DNA of 64,000 nucleotides from Mesaphorura yosii (GCA_009869945.1 WIXG01000057.1:228156-292155); one strand, 5' to 3'; shown: positions 40,144 through 52,434, counted from the first letter of the stretch. Made by a program: numbers and translations. Notes: generated by a model from the sequence alone, not told the origin.

Positions 40144-41965
40144 ATGAAGGCTGCTCTCTGTTTTCTTTTGGTCATCGTGGCCGTTTCCGCTGCCCAGTCG
40201 CATGCGAAGGCCCTCGAATCCGCGTCTAGAATTGAAAATGAAGTCTTCCTCGAGAACGAAGACATGTTCCTGACAGCGGTGCGCAGGCTCAAGAATATTC
40301 AACTCAAGCTTGATCTTTATCGTTTTTATGCCTTTTATATTTCTAGCCCGAAATCATTGCCAAATACGGATACCCGGTTGAGATTCATACCGTGATCACT
40401 GAAGACGGCTACGTTCTTGAAGTTCACCGCATACCATACGGCAAACGATCCGGACCAGCTGACAATAAACCCGCAATTTGGCTCCAGCATGGAATTCTCG
40501 CCGACTCATCAAATTGGATCACAAACAATGAAGACAAGGCTCTCGGTAAATTAGACAGCACTATTTTGAGAAATTTTGCCAAAGTCCACAATAAATAAAC
40601 TTTGATTTAACATTATTTTGCAGGATACGTGCTTGCTGATCTGGGCTACGACGTCTGGATGGGAAATGCGCGTGGAAACACGTACTCAAAGAACCATGTT
40701 TCACTTACCACGAAAGATTCGGCGTTCTGGCAATTCAGGTGAGCTGCGGTTAACAGTGATATTGTTTTCATCAAAAGTCAAATCTTGCATCTTCCAATTG
40801 ACAATGTTTGAATTTCATCTCAGCTTTCATGAAATGGGAAAATTCGACGTTCCCGCAGTCCTCAACCACATCCTCGAGAAGACTGGCCAAGCACAGATTT
40901 ATTACATGGGACATTCGATGGGTTCCACAATGTTCTTCGTCGCAATGACACTTTACCCCGAGCTAAACTCCAAAGTTAAACTCATGACCGCCCTCGCCCC
41001 TGTCGCCTATGTCGATCACATGAAGAGTCCAGTCGCTCTGCTTGCGCCGTTCGCGAACGCAATGGACGTGAGTGCCCTATCAATTATGATCTACGAATTT
41101 CACTGATTTCTCTGGAAATATTCCTTAATTTTTGCATACCTGACCGAATTTTTGGATTTTTGTATTGCAGTGGATCATGACAAATCTTGGAATCAACGAA
41201 TTCCTTCCGAGCAACTGGATGATGGAATTCTTGGGTGCAACAGTCTGCAAAGAATTCAGTTTATTCCAGCCAGTGTGCTCCAACGTTCTCTTCTTGCTTG
41301 CCGGTTACAACGTTGACCAATTGAACAAGGTAAAGAATCCCTTATCAGGTGCCAGCTACTCAGGGTGAAACCGCAAGGCATTGAATTCATTGATATAATT
41401 CTCACAGACAAGCTTACCAATCGTTCTCGCGCACACTCCAGCCGGCGCGTCGGTGAAAACCGTCGTGCACTACGCCCAAGAAATTAATACAGGACTTTTC
41501 CGCCAATTCAACCACGGCAAGGCACAAAACCTGGAAATCTATGGACAGGAGGAGCCTCCACTGTATGACACTTCCAAGATCACTGTTCCAGTCGCAGTCT
41601 TCTGGGGCCAGAATGATTGGATTGGAGCGCCAGCTGTAAGCTATCCGCAATCAGGCTTTCAGGCCGGATTTTGGTGACTTTGACACGATGCTAATTTTCA
41701 ACTTGCTATTTGCAGGATGTCTACCGCTTGGCAGAGGAGCTCCCAAATCTGGTTCATATGCACCGCATCAGGTAAGCAGCGAGGATTTACTCCGCTGCCG
41801 CAAATCGTAACTACTAAGAGCATCAGTCCAGCTAATTTTACTTTCGCATCTGGCAGGCACGACAAATACAACCATCTGGACTTCCTCTGGGCAACGGATA
41901 ACGACAAACTCCTCGTGAGACCGGTCCTCGACTTCTTGGAAAGATTTCCCCAGCTTTCTGAGTAA
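40144..41965 (+). CDS. Acid lipase, copy 2 (gastric/lysosomal acid lipase family)
   Basis: Eight exons, 40144-40278, 40347-40545, 40624-40738, 40824-41067, 41171-41329, 41408-41635, 41716-41771 and 41857-41965, give 414 residues. Signal peptide [21 protein letters not shown]; lipase domain from [16 protein letters not shown]. Nucleophile Ser181 in GHSMGS, likely acid Asp354 in WGQNDWIG, base His385 in YNHLDFLW. It is a tandem paralogue of copy 1 with the same first six intron positions. One additional intron of 85 bp interrupts the codon for Arg in MHRIR (donor GTAAGC, acceptor CTGGCAG). Copy 1 is uninterrupted there. Exon 3 shares a 78-bp identical block with copy 1. An AATAAA lies at 42110-42115. 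Role as for copy 1: neutral lipid hydrolysis outside the cell or in lysosomes. Confidence 0.95.
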
Positions 41966-42648
41966 TCACGCGCCGATACGCTTACGTTGCAATTGCAAAA
42001 TCCAAAATGACAAAACTTTAGGCAATCTATACGTCAATTTTGACTCCATACCATAACTCTTTAGACGTTGATTTTGATTCCCGTACGATGATAATTCCCT
42101 GTGATTGAAAATAAATCGGTACAAATATAATTTGGAAATCAGCACTGTTCATTTTATTGATCATCATTTACGCCTACGCTATTCCTTAATTTTACTTAAC
42201 GTGAACAATTCTAATTATCGTGCCGTACTTGCACGTTGCACTTAACTGTAGTACATTAATTGACATGCTCTTAGCTTCGTTCGAACGATCTAATTCCTAA
42301 GACCATTGTATTTACCTTTGTTAGTCGGTTAGGTGATATGCCAGTGCCATCACGCATCTTAATAATATTATATACATTAAAAGATGATAAAATAATTCGT
42401 TAGTTGACAGGCCACATTAAACAAATATACGTAATACGGGCAATGCATTAAGTAGTGAGACTTACACCACGCGCGTGAACCACAATTAATAAAAACTTGC
42501 AAAATAAATTCAAAATGTTTGCCTTTCCACCTTAAATGCAATTGCATGCGATGCGGGTAATTTCATGAAGATCCATCCCGAGCGTTGCGTGATTTAGCAC
42601 CGTTTCATCCAGCACATTTTCATGAAACCTTGACTTGTTCAGTGACTT
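41966..42648. other. Convergent 3' flanks of lipase 2 and the WIP gene
   Basis: Lipase 2 AATAAA at 42110-42115. TTTATT at 42153-42158 could serve the WIP gene on the minus strand about 490 nt after its stop, so the two 3' UTRs may overlap. No gene seen. Confidence 0.5.
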
Positions 42649-44407
42649 TCAGCATGTCGATGTATTATTCACCCACAATTTGTTTTCCAACTGCATCTGC
42701 GTCGGGGGTTGGGGAGCCGGTTGCCTCTTCACAGATTGAGCTAGACAAAAACAATCTTCCATTTAGCCGCCTGGTCAATTCTTCGCCAATCGACAGTATG
42801 ATAACTGAAATATGTGTACTTACCACTTTTACTCGGGTAGTGCTTCACTATTCCAGTGTAAAGATCTGGCTTCGGAAGCTCACTCAAGTCGTGGAACAGG
42901 TGACCGAACTTGGCTTCTAAATCCACTCCTGAAATGATTAAACAATGAATATCAATTACTAATGGGCAAGCGTCAAGATTTGAGTGCTTAGAAGACGAGT
43001 GGACAAACCTGAATAATTTGACGATGATGATGACCCGGAACTTGAGCCGACAGAGATGACGGACACCGCAGATGTGGCGCTCCTCATCGATGAATTTCTC
43101 GTTGGAGGAGGAGGAGGGACTCCGCCGTTCTGATTCTGAGGCGCGTTCGGGTTCAAAAGCTGTTGGTTTGTTAAACAAGAAGTTGCGCTTATTCAAGAAG
43201 ATGTTCAGCGAATTACTCCTGAATCCGTGCGAAGGTATTTCAACTTACCCCGTTAACTCTTACTCCAGGAGGTGGTGGAGCTGGTGCTGTTCGATGCGGA
43301 GGTGGTGGAGGAACGGCAGCAGGGGGAGGAGGAGGAGGATGCATCGGAGGTGCCTTATTGGGTGGCGGAGGAGGTCTTGCGGCAGGTGGCCTTATCGCAT
43401 TCGGCGCTCGAGGTCTTTGGCCGCCATTCTGTCAAATCCGATGATAAATTATTTAATTTATGACAAAGGTTGACTGGTTGTGGGTTGAATGAGGGATGTT
43501 TGCTTACCATAATTCTTGGAGGTGGTGGTGGCTGCACTCCCGCATTGGCAGCGAACGCACGTCCGGCAGTTCTCCCCATCGTTCGATATTCGAGGGAAGA
43601 CGCATTTGTATTTGTTGGGGACGCCGTTTTTGGTGCCCGCATACTCTGAGCTCGGTTTACACCTCCCGCGGATGGAGGCGTCGAAGATTGTGGGCTTCCA
43701 GGCGCTGCAGGAGCAGGCGGCGCTGGCGGAATGTAGAGTTTCGGCGGAGGATCGGGCCTTGCTGGTCTTTCTCTTAACGAAGGCGGCTTCGGTGCCAGCG
43801 ACGGCTTTCCGAAATTCGTTGACTTCCTCTCTTCGTGCGCGGGTGACTGGCTGGGCGTTGGAGGTTTCATACTTGAAGGGGGCGGTTGCGGAGGAGTTTG
43901 TTTGACGGGTCCGCCAGAAGCGTTGTACGGACTAGCAGGCGCTGATGAATGTGGACTATTATTCGAATTATTGCTATTCAGACTATTACTACTTGCATTT
44001 CGAGGTACTGAACTCTGCTGTGCACTGTTTCCTTTTGACCCAGCCCCAGAAGCGGGGCCGCCGCCAACGGACTTGAGCTTTGGCATGCCTCCCGCGAACA
44101 AGCCACCGAGTCCGGGAGGTATGTTCAGTCCATTAGCACGATTCCCGACTGTGGCGTTGACGTTGCTGGCGCCGCCGCCTCCAGCCGATGCCTTCGACTT
44201 CGCGCTGACGATTGGAGCACTTCTGTCATTGACGACCGTCGTCTTCTTCAATGTTTTTCCTTGTCGTATAGATTCCAGCAGCATATTTCTATTCTTCGGG
44301 TCAGCCACACCCGACGATGACCCGGCTGCAGGTGCCTTGAAAGCGGCGGGGTTGAACGCTGGTGGCGGTGGCGGACCAGGCGGTGGTGGAGGAGGTGGAG
44401 CAGGCAT
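42649..44407 (-). CDS. WASP-interacting protein (WIP/verprolin family)
   Basis: Five exons on the minus strand, 44407-43508, 43428-43249, 43159-43009, 42928-42824 and 42740-42649, give 475 residues. The protein starts MPAPPPPPPPGPPPPPAF, a profilin-binding type poly-proline stretch. A WH2 actin-binding motif follows at about 38-66 (MLLESIRQGKTLKKT and NDRSAPIV). The middle is proline-, serine- and asparagine-rich with SH3-type PxxP sites. The C-terminal end has DLEAKFGHLFHDLSELPKP followed by YPSKS, which matches the WASP EVH1-binding region of WIP. The family stabilises WASP/N-WASP and links it to actin filaments in the cytosol. The ATG at 44407 was chosen because the family begins with this proline run; upstream codons in frame lack an ATG. 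The small last exon boundary (TTTTGTCTAG) is sound by phase. Confidence 0.9.
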
Positions 44408-47400
44408 ATTTGGAATTTTCCAAAATAAAAGCAAAATAAACCACAAAAGCCAGAACAAAAGATCAAGCCACTCAATTTTGGAAGAAGTTACTCGGAGACT
44501 CCTTCCTTCTTCTTAGAAATACTGAAATGAAATAAAACATAAATCAGGGATTAACATGAGTCAATAGTCAAGTCAAGTACTCGAGTCAATAACATGTGGC
44601 TAACATTCACACTCGACAGTCACACTTCACACATCTTCAACTTCTTGTCGCATCTCAAGTCTCATGTGGTCTAAATTCTGTCTGCATGGGTCCAACTTGC
44701 CTAAAAATGACCTCACGCATCTCATCCGCCATCGTTTTTTCGCACCACATACAAATGTACTAAAATTATTGGACCGCCTGGGATTTCATACTCGCCCGTA
44801 CTCGATTAAAGTATCAAATCAAATGTTATATGGTCCAAGTCAAGCAAAAGCTCAACTCTTCTGTTTTCTTGAATAAATAAACATTAGCAGACCACATCGC
44901 AGAGGCACAGACCAAACATTTACATTTACAACTTCATCGGCTCATTTCCGGTTGGTCCCATCTCACAAGTGTGTTAACTTGTTAATACAGTTAAGAATTA
45001 GAGGCTGGCTCTGGGCTCAGACCACAGCATAGATTTGTTAAGTACGAAATGACGCCTGACAGTGACAATTTAATTGGAACGTAGAGTATATTAAAGAACG
45101 TCGATATGGATATCGTTGGCTATTTGCGGAACCTACTTACATATTAAAGCTGGAACTCGATAGATTATTAAAAACAGCTTGAAACATGCAGCTTTGACAA
45201 AGACAGAGCATCGAGTTCATCGAGAAGCTATCGAAGTTGAAATTGGGAAATGTCTACAGAAAAACGAGCAGAATGCACAACTATCGATTTGATGACGGGC
45301 TTCTGGTCATTAATCTCTCTCACAGCAGGGCAGCGGGCCAGGCAAATTGGCACATTCCTTCACAATGAATCGTACAACGCATGCATTCGCTTATTCGTCT
45401 AATATTTTGTAGTGATTCACTTACCAAAACGTAAATCTATCACAACCTTTCGGCAGTCTGAGTCGTTTCACTTGATTTTCAATATTTGTTAGCGTCTTCG
45501 TGTATTCGTGCATTCATAGCATGAATCACATGCGAATCTTGGATCAAATCTTTCTTAGACGGCCTGAAAGGCCCGATGCACGTGTTTTGCGACCATACAC
45601 CGTTCGAGGTTATGTTATCACTGCTCAGACGCACAAAACTGGATCCTAACTATGATTTAATGCTTCTTTGGTATCGCCGCCAGACTCCAGACTTTGTCTG
45701 CTCTGTTAGTCAGCTCATTTTGCGAAGACAGAACCGCCAAGTTGTTGATGCACAATTTGCAGGAGTAGAAAGTTGTTGTACTTGGCGTGACTTGCGTTGT
45801 AGTAATTTTTGGCACACCCTTTTCATCAGAGGAATATTCTTTGGCTTGGCAGTCCAACTAATACGAATAATGCTTATGACTTATGAGTCCAGCCTGTCTA
45901 GCGCCCGTCCGTCCGAGCCCGTGGGGCAATGCAAATCTCTGCAAATCAAAAAGAACGCAATCGAATTAGCTTCAATTGTCCACATTACCAAGGATAATTA
46001 CCATAAAATATTCCTAACTGTAAGGAAACCTGTGGGACAACACGCACCGCAACACACAGGAAACTCGGTTGCGCGTGGATTAATTCATAAATTGACAATG
46101 GCACCACACCACAATTGCAAATTGCGAATTGTGATTTCATGGCAGGCATGGGTCACGAATTTCGTAACATCGCATGGCATCGAAACGTATGTATTAAATA
46201 CTCAATCGCATATGCGTTGTTTGTGTGTTGGCTATTGGGTGACACTTTTAACTGTTAAATGCCACCGCACGCGTTGGGAGCGAGGTCTTATCACCACCAC
46301 AAAACTACAATGGGATGAATACGAGTTGTGACGTAATTAAATTAGCCATAGACTCTGTCCACTGTGTATGCTAATGCTTCTGCCATGACATGCTAAGCCC
46401 AACCAGGGACTGATAACGCGCAGTGCTGCCAAGGATAAGGATGGATGGACGGATGCGTAATACTAATTATGCATTATGTGTTAATCATTCTAAAACTAAC
46501 AAAAAGCATACAAACAGCGCTTGGGCTTGGGAGTACATTCGCAAAGTGTTTATGTATTGTGAACCGAGAATGAATTAGAAACCAGTTTCTGTTCACTACT
46601 GCGATTTAACCACTCAGCACTGCAATGCCAATCAGACAAACTACTCATGTTTCACTGAATTTCATCTTCTCTTCTGCATTTGCTCTGGGCGAGTTAAAAT
46701 GGTGAAGCACAGAACAGACAACACAGGTGACATTACTCACATTACAATCATTTTACACTTGTACCCAAGCCAGGCCCGGTTTGTTCGTGTCATGATTGTC
46801 ATGCCCAACATCAATAAAAACCGTACGTACGGAGACGGTAAACTCTCGAGGCGACGCTTGAATTGACAAATGAACAGGTTGCCTTTACGCCTTTCTCCGT
46901 TATGAGCATCTAGGCCAATAGCAAATAGCAAGCAACATGATTATTACTTTACTATCATTAAACAGACTTCCTGAAATCCTGATATTTGAAGACAAGAAAC
47001 GAAATGAGTTGAAAGATTTTTGAATCAAAGTCATTGGCCATGGTTCTGCGTCCATTTCACCCGAATTTAGAGGAAAGTAGTAAAGTTGTAGGAGCCTGGA
47101 TGCCGACGCCGTTAAAAAGATCCTCAGGCCTTGCAGTAATCAATAATATTAACAAGGTGGGTCTTCAAGAAGGTGGAAGCTCGCTTCGGAAGATTATATA
47201 ATGTCTAAAATACTTATAAAACTTACGCAGATTCGAAATCAAGTTGAATTCCAGTACAAAATCCAATTAAGATCTCCTGCAGCCGCAGCGCACAATTAAG
47301 CCGAGTGCACTGCACCCAAGCACCTGTACAGACCGACTGTGAACAAATCTTGTCTCTTGCACCTGTCAAATCTTGCCGTATTTTTGACACCTCGCTGAAT

Positions 47401-48268
47401 AAACTTAATGCACTAATTAATTTATTTAACTAACGAATGTCGTAAGAGTCGTAATACTTTCACTGACCAGACTCGCACAGCAGCAATCGCTATGCAAGCG
47501 ACAATCGCAGTCCAAAGATGGACATTTCGCACTTTGTACAATTACTCATAAATAAGTTACGTCTTATTCATTCGCAATTATTTTTTGCATGAATTCTTGC
47601 TGTGGGTCTGGTAAATAAAATGTGAATGAATAATAGAAAGGGTTGAGATGTGATTTTAAGGTGTATGTATTGTCATTACGAATAAGGTCATGTCATAGTG
47701 TCTCAGAAGAAGGGTGCGACGACTGTACACTGTGCAGTGGAAAAGTGGAACCTTCTTTTCGCATGGGCTGAGACAGGCACAAGGATGGTCAACTGTACGG
47801 TACAAACGTCTACACTTCAAATATGCGACGAGGGAAGCAGCGCACAGACGTGAGCTCCTTCGTAAACAAAAGAACGGAAAACGAAACGGACTCGAACTTG
47901 GAGTTTATACGGTTTGGAGTTACACTAAATTATTTCATCGCTACGCTGCTGCTTTTTAAGATTTTAATTGAGATTTACATCCAAGTTTCTTGAAACCTTG
48001 CGAGCTTCGTTGTTTAATTTCAATAGCTAATCGGCGAATAGATTATTCCTTTGTTTTCTTTCCACTGCGGTCTGAGGTGGTGGTTTAAATTGGAATCGAC
48101 CGTCGGATCCGAGCGTCATTGCGACAGTCACCAGTCAGTAAGCAACTTTTGATTGAAGGTCAGTGGCCAGTGGCATTTATAACCATTTACTTTAATAATT
48201 TATTGTTAGTCATTGTAGAGTGTTTGACTTGGACATTTACTAGACAGATTGGAAAGACAGTAGGCAAG
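44408..48268. other. Large divergent spacer between WIP and Aurora genes
   Basis: About 3.9 kb between divergent genes; should contain both promoters and 5' UTRs. The only long open frame is a 251-codon one at 45576-46331 (+), whose translation is rich in Cys, His, Trp and Arg and matches no family I know; it is probably chance. No RNA gene or repeat family recognised. Confidence 0.5.
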
Positions 48269-49906
48269 ATGGACTTCATCAATCTGCCACCACCGAAACC
48301 GCCAACGATCACTCTCCCAACAGCGTCACAGGATTTCGATGTATTCCTTATCGTACCGGCACCACCCAAATCATGGTAAGGCAGATTGCTACAGAGCCAC
48401 AACCGCAGCTGTCAGAAACAATTTGTGTGTGTACGAAGCTGCAGCGTAGATAATATATAAACTTTTTTTGTATGCTGCAGGGACCAATGGACGCTCAAAG
48501 ACTTCGAAATTGGCAAGCCGCTGGGTGAAGGTAAATTCGGACACGTGTATTTGGCACGGACTGCAATAGAGAAACGAATTGTGGCCTTGAAAGTGATTCA
48601 CATCAAACAAATTGAAGAAGATCGAATGGAGCATCAAGTAAATCGTGAAACTGAGATACACATTGGGTTACAGTAAGGAATTTATATCTCTCCCTCGCGG
48701 CAGTAATTCCTCGGACTGTTTATACTTGTACTAAGTTTTGTGTCTTCGTCTTGTGACCTCCAGACACGAAAACATCATCAGTATGTACGGATACTTTAGA
48801 GATAATGACAAGATTGCGTACGTGCTTGAGTACGCTCCAGGAGGAGAAGTTTACTCTGAACTTTTAGCCCAACCGGACGCTAGATACACTGAACCAAAGT
48901 AAGAACTCTTGATCAATGAAATTTAGATTTTCCTTTTCTAACGTGCAATATTATCGACGTAGGGCCGCAACATATATATTCCAGCTTACAAACGCTTTGG
49001 AGTATCTTCATCAGAACAATGTTATCCATCGTGATATCAAGCCTGAGAACTTACTGATCGGATATCACGGAGAAATAAAAATGGCTGATTTTGGATGGTC
49101 GATTAAAACCGCGTTAAAGAAAATGTGAGATTACTTACACTGCCAAAATCGGCATCATTCGATCTGATATTTATTTCTTATTATGAAAAAAAAACTAATA
49201 GGGATCCCCACCGAAATCGGAGGAAGACGATGTGCGGAACCCTGGATTATTTACCACCTGAAATGGTTACCGGTATCCCGTACGACGAGAAAGTCGATCT
49301 CTGGTGTCTCGGGGTTCTGTGCTATGAGTTTTTGGTTGGGCGACCACCCTTCGAAACTGACAGCCGTGACAAGACATACGCGAAGATAAGATCAACTGAA
49401 ATTGAGTTTCCACCGTGGGTTTCTTTGGGTGCCAAGAGCTTGATTCGTAAGGTGAGAAACCAAGGCATGAACAAGATACTGTAGAAAAGAGAAAACAAAC
49501 TATTAACTCGTGGTTACAGATCTTAATTAAGGACCCAACCAAGCGTTTCACATTGAAAGAAGTCCGCGAGCATTCTTGGATCGAAAGGAACAAATCCACG
49601 GAGAAGAAGTTGTTGCCCATCTTTGATAAAGTCAAGAATCTGGAGAAAGAGGTTGATCCAAAGTACAAAGCTGCTGTGAAGCAGTATAATTCAAAATACC
49701 GTGAACATGTGTCAGCCGACCCCTTTCGAGCGCATGTGCCGAAGATAATGAAATCCGACGCACACGGTGGTGGCGGTGGAGCTGGCGTCTCTCATGAGAA
49801 CAAGCCTGCTACCTCGAGACCGTTTGCTCATGTGGCTTCTAAATACTTGACCAGCTCTCAGAGTCAACTCAGCAAATTCAGGCTCGATGGTTTTATGAAG
49901 AAGTAA
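48269..49906 (+). CDS. Aurora-type serine/threonine kinase
   Basis: Six exons, 48269-48375, 48481-48672, 48764-48898, 48963-49124, 49202-49451 and 49520-49906, give 410 residues. The short N-terminus (35 residues) is proline-rich. The kinase domain starts at [18 protein letters not shown]; the ATP lysine is Lys73 (VALKV). The catalytic loop is [10 protein letters not shown], the DFG motif is ADFGWS, and [27 protein letters not shown] and the activating Thr208 (RRKTMCGT) identify an Aurora. Auroras control centrosomes, spindle assembly and cytokinesis. As modelled, the activation loop is seven residues longer than usual; a second in-frame acceptor 21 nt downstream (exon from 49223) would restore the usual length. 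The C-terminal tail is unusually long (about 100 residues past HSWIE) and Gly/Ser-rich. Aurora A versus B is not decided. An AATAAA lies at 50161-50166. Confidence 0.92.
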
Positions 49907-50336
49907 TGACAACATGAAGACTGTCAGTGTAAGTCTAAGCTTACAATTATAAGCTAAGGCCTTTGATTTACTTCTCACTTTGTACCCACTCTTAATGTAC
50001 TATGCCTGTATCTACCTAAATATACTCTACTGATAAATTCCTTAGGAAAGGGAGAAAGATCGAATTTTAGCATATTTAAACCACTTTTGTATTGTCGAAT
50101 TTATGGATTAATTTTATACCAAGGCGAAATTCTGCCATTTTAAAGTTTCTTACATATGCTAATAAATCAGCGAAACGAGCCGATGCGATGAGCGTTTCTT
50201 CAAACATGGACAAAAACGCGCGCCACGTCACACGCGTCACCAGTCAAAGTAGGTTTTATTTAATTGCTTCGCAATTACTAATTACGGCGAGAGTTCAAAA
50301 AGGCATGTTTATAATACATCGTGATGTGAGTCATGA
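49907..50336. other. Convergent 3' flanks of Aurora kinase and NTMT1
   Basis: Aurora AATAAA at 50161-50166 (+) and TTTATT at 50255-50260, the minus-strand AATAAA 77 nt after the NTMT1 stop. Nothing else seen. Confidence 0.55.
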
Positions 50337-51201
50337 TCAACTTTTAGACGCAAGTCCAAAGGTCCAAACGGGAAATAACTCTTTAGGAAAGCGCTTCTGC
50401 TTCTCTCTGCCCAGCACCTTCAGACCAGCTTCTTCGAAGCTCTTCAGAAAATGTGTCGTGGGGCGCGTGATTGATGAGTCGTCAGGGTCGGGAATTGGGG
50501 CCTTCACCACAGGACGAGTGCAGTTTTCTTTCACGATGAGGAGGCCGCCAGGAGTCAAATGAGATCTGAGTGGAAACGAATACGGAATTTAAAATCCTAG
50601 CATAAAGAATGAACAGATGGGAATTGTAAAGCGATCGCTACCTGCAGTTGATCAGGAAATTCACCAGATCCTCATTGTTCAAGTAATTCAGCACCCACTG
50701 CACCCAAATCAGGTCATACTCCTGCTCGAATTGGAAGTCTTGCAGGCCCGAGCAATAAAACTTGCCCACCGACCCCTTTCGATTGTTTAGCTTGCCCAGT
50801 TCCACTTTGGCTTGCTCCACAAACTTTGGATCTTGCTCCACGATGTCAATCACTTCGTAGTAACGCGAGAGGAGGTTGGCAGTGATTCGACCGATCCCAG
50901 CCCCACATTCCAACGCGCGATGGGTGCTTGAAGCTGGATGCAGCTAAAAGAGTAAGGATAAGCACTTCAATCAACTCATCTGACACCACTGAGTGACCGC
51001 AATTAAGCAGAAGTCTTTTCTTACCTGGAGCAAAGTTTTAAGGAATCTCTCAGAGCTCTGAATATCGACACCAGACAACTTCCCGAGTCCGCCAAGCATT
51101 CCGTCCAGGGTGGGTTCGATATTTGCCCAGTACGCAGCTGACTTCTTGTAGACAAGCTGCTCGTCGTTTTCGATTTCTTTGGATTCGGGTTCACTGTCCA
51201 T
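50337..51201 (-). CDS. NTMT1: Alpha-N-terminal protein methyltransferase (NTMT1-like)
   Basis: Three exons on the minus strand, 51201-51025, 50943-50642 and 50565-50337, give 235 residues. The enzyme methylates the free alpha-amino group of proteins starting Xaa-Pro-Lys after Met removal, using S-adenosylmethionine. Family marks in order are YWANIEPTLDGMLGG (substrate and cofactor lid), RALECGAGIGRIT (SAM motif I, about 68-79), FYCSGLQDFQFE, DLIWVQWVLNYL (motif with the conserved WVQW substrate site), then GGLLIVKENC and a TRPTTHFLKSFEEAGLKV segment. The length agrees with human NTMT1 (223). Start MDSEPESKEIEND is the first Met. In vertebrates the targets include RCC1 and histone-like proteins in the nucleus; the targets here are inferred. 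No frame defect. An acid phosphatase relic lies just upstream. Confidence 0.93.
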
Positions 51202-51575
51202 GGTGACTAGAGTAGTAGCTTGCTACCACTGAAAATTATGTGACCATTAATTGTAACTGCAAATCCCGACCTTTTGTGACTACTGAAAAATTAATTTCAA
51301 TGCAGGAGCCGGGAAGAGCACCGAAAGCACAAGCACGCGTTAAATGAGAAATGCGTTAATACACTAGCAAGGAAGTGTGCAAAACTCGAGCCAAAACCTT
51401 TCTTCCCTTGACTATCTCGCCTTGCAATGAAAAGCAATGGCATATGATAAGACGATGACGGTCCAGTTTATTTACAAAATAAACGCTGTTGACTGTTAAT
51501 GGGTTATTAAAATTACACTGGTCTAGCCGATGGCGTGGCACAGGCGATGTTCCATATCAGTAGCCCTTTACCTGA

Positions 51576-52434
51576 TCAATACTCATGTCCTTCACGTGTC
51601 AAAACACGAAGGAGCACGATTGCCACGATAAAGATTGCATCCAGCACTGGCACGTGAATGGAGGGCGATTCTTTCTGCATCTGCTTGCCATCGTCTCGGT
51701 CGTCGTCGTCATTGTCGACATCGTCATCGCTGACGTTACTGCATTCCACTTCCCAGTCGGTGGGTACAAGTTTGGAGAATCCCTTTACAAACTTATTAAA
51801 TGGGCATGGATCTCCGCATGCGGGTACAATCAACTTGTAGGATTCGTGCTCCGTCGTATTTCGGTAGTACAGCTCGACGAAGAAGGATTCATTCGCCAGT
51901 GTCTTTCTCTGTCCGCTCGTGTTGTTGTGTAGCTCGATTAGCAGCATCAGCAAGCCACGGCCAGCGCGGTGGATCATTAATGCCGAGAGTATTCATCAGA
52001 TTCACAAATGTGGAGTCGTGGCCGGAGTACAGCTACATTTTCTCGGGTCCCTTCCAGCAATTTTTAGCCCTATGTTCTTCATCATTTCGCCAATGAGTGG
52101 GCCTGCACTAAGCCGCCTTAATTCGTCTGTCCGGGTGGGAAACATCAAAGATTCATGAGTTGCGTTCATCAGCCGATCATTCACGAGCATTTCCTTGGCC
52201 CAGGTGGGTATGCACAGGTTGTGGAAGTCACATGAGTGTACCAATTATTTGCGCCACTTCAATGAACCATCTCATTTTCGAAGACCCGCTTTTGTTCTTA
52301 ACTTCCTGGAACAAATCTTCGACTTGGTGATTAAAGTCAAGCACGTACTGGTCAGTGTCGAGCGTTTCCATGATCAGGAGCTTGAGGCGAAGGCAGTCCT
52401 CCTTTATCGGGCGAGGTATTTGTTTTCCTTGGCA
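51576..52434 (-). pseudogene. Histidine acid phosphatase (lysosomal type) relic
   Basis: The C-terminal two thirds of a lysosomal acid phosphatase can be followed on the minus strand, but only by changing frame three times. Segment 1, 52434-52231, has LIMETLDTDQYVLDF and ends at a TGA. Segment 2 continues from about 52240 to 52040 in another frame (DFHNLCIPTWA, LSAGPLIGEMM). Segment 3, about 52032 to 51950, has the HD motif in LYSGHDSTFVNLMNTLG. Segment 4 runs from about 51950 to 51576 (LLIELHNN, VELYYRNTTEHESYKLIV, PTDWEVEC, then a membrane segment DAIFIVAIVLLRVL). The N-terminal part with the catalytic RHGxR motif is absent from the 270 bp left before the next gene. Loss of the 5' part and three frame breaks indicate a pseudogene; indels in the assembly could explain the breaks but not the missing N-terminus. 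Confidence 0.75.

Noticed and set aside
45576..46331. 251-codon plus-strand open frame in the WIP-Aurora spacer
   Set aside because: Begins with ATG but its translation has chance-like composition, no domain, no signal and no splice partners. One frame of this length is plausible by chance in 64 kb.
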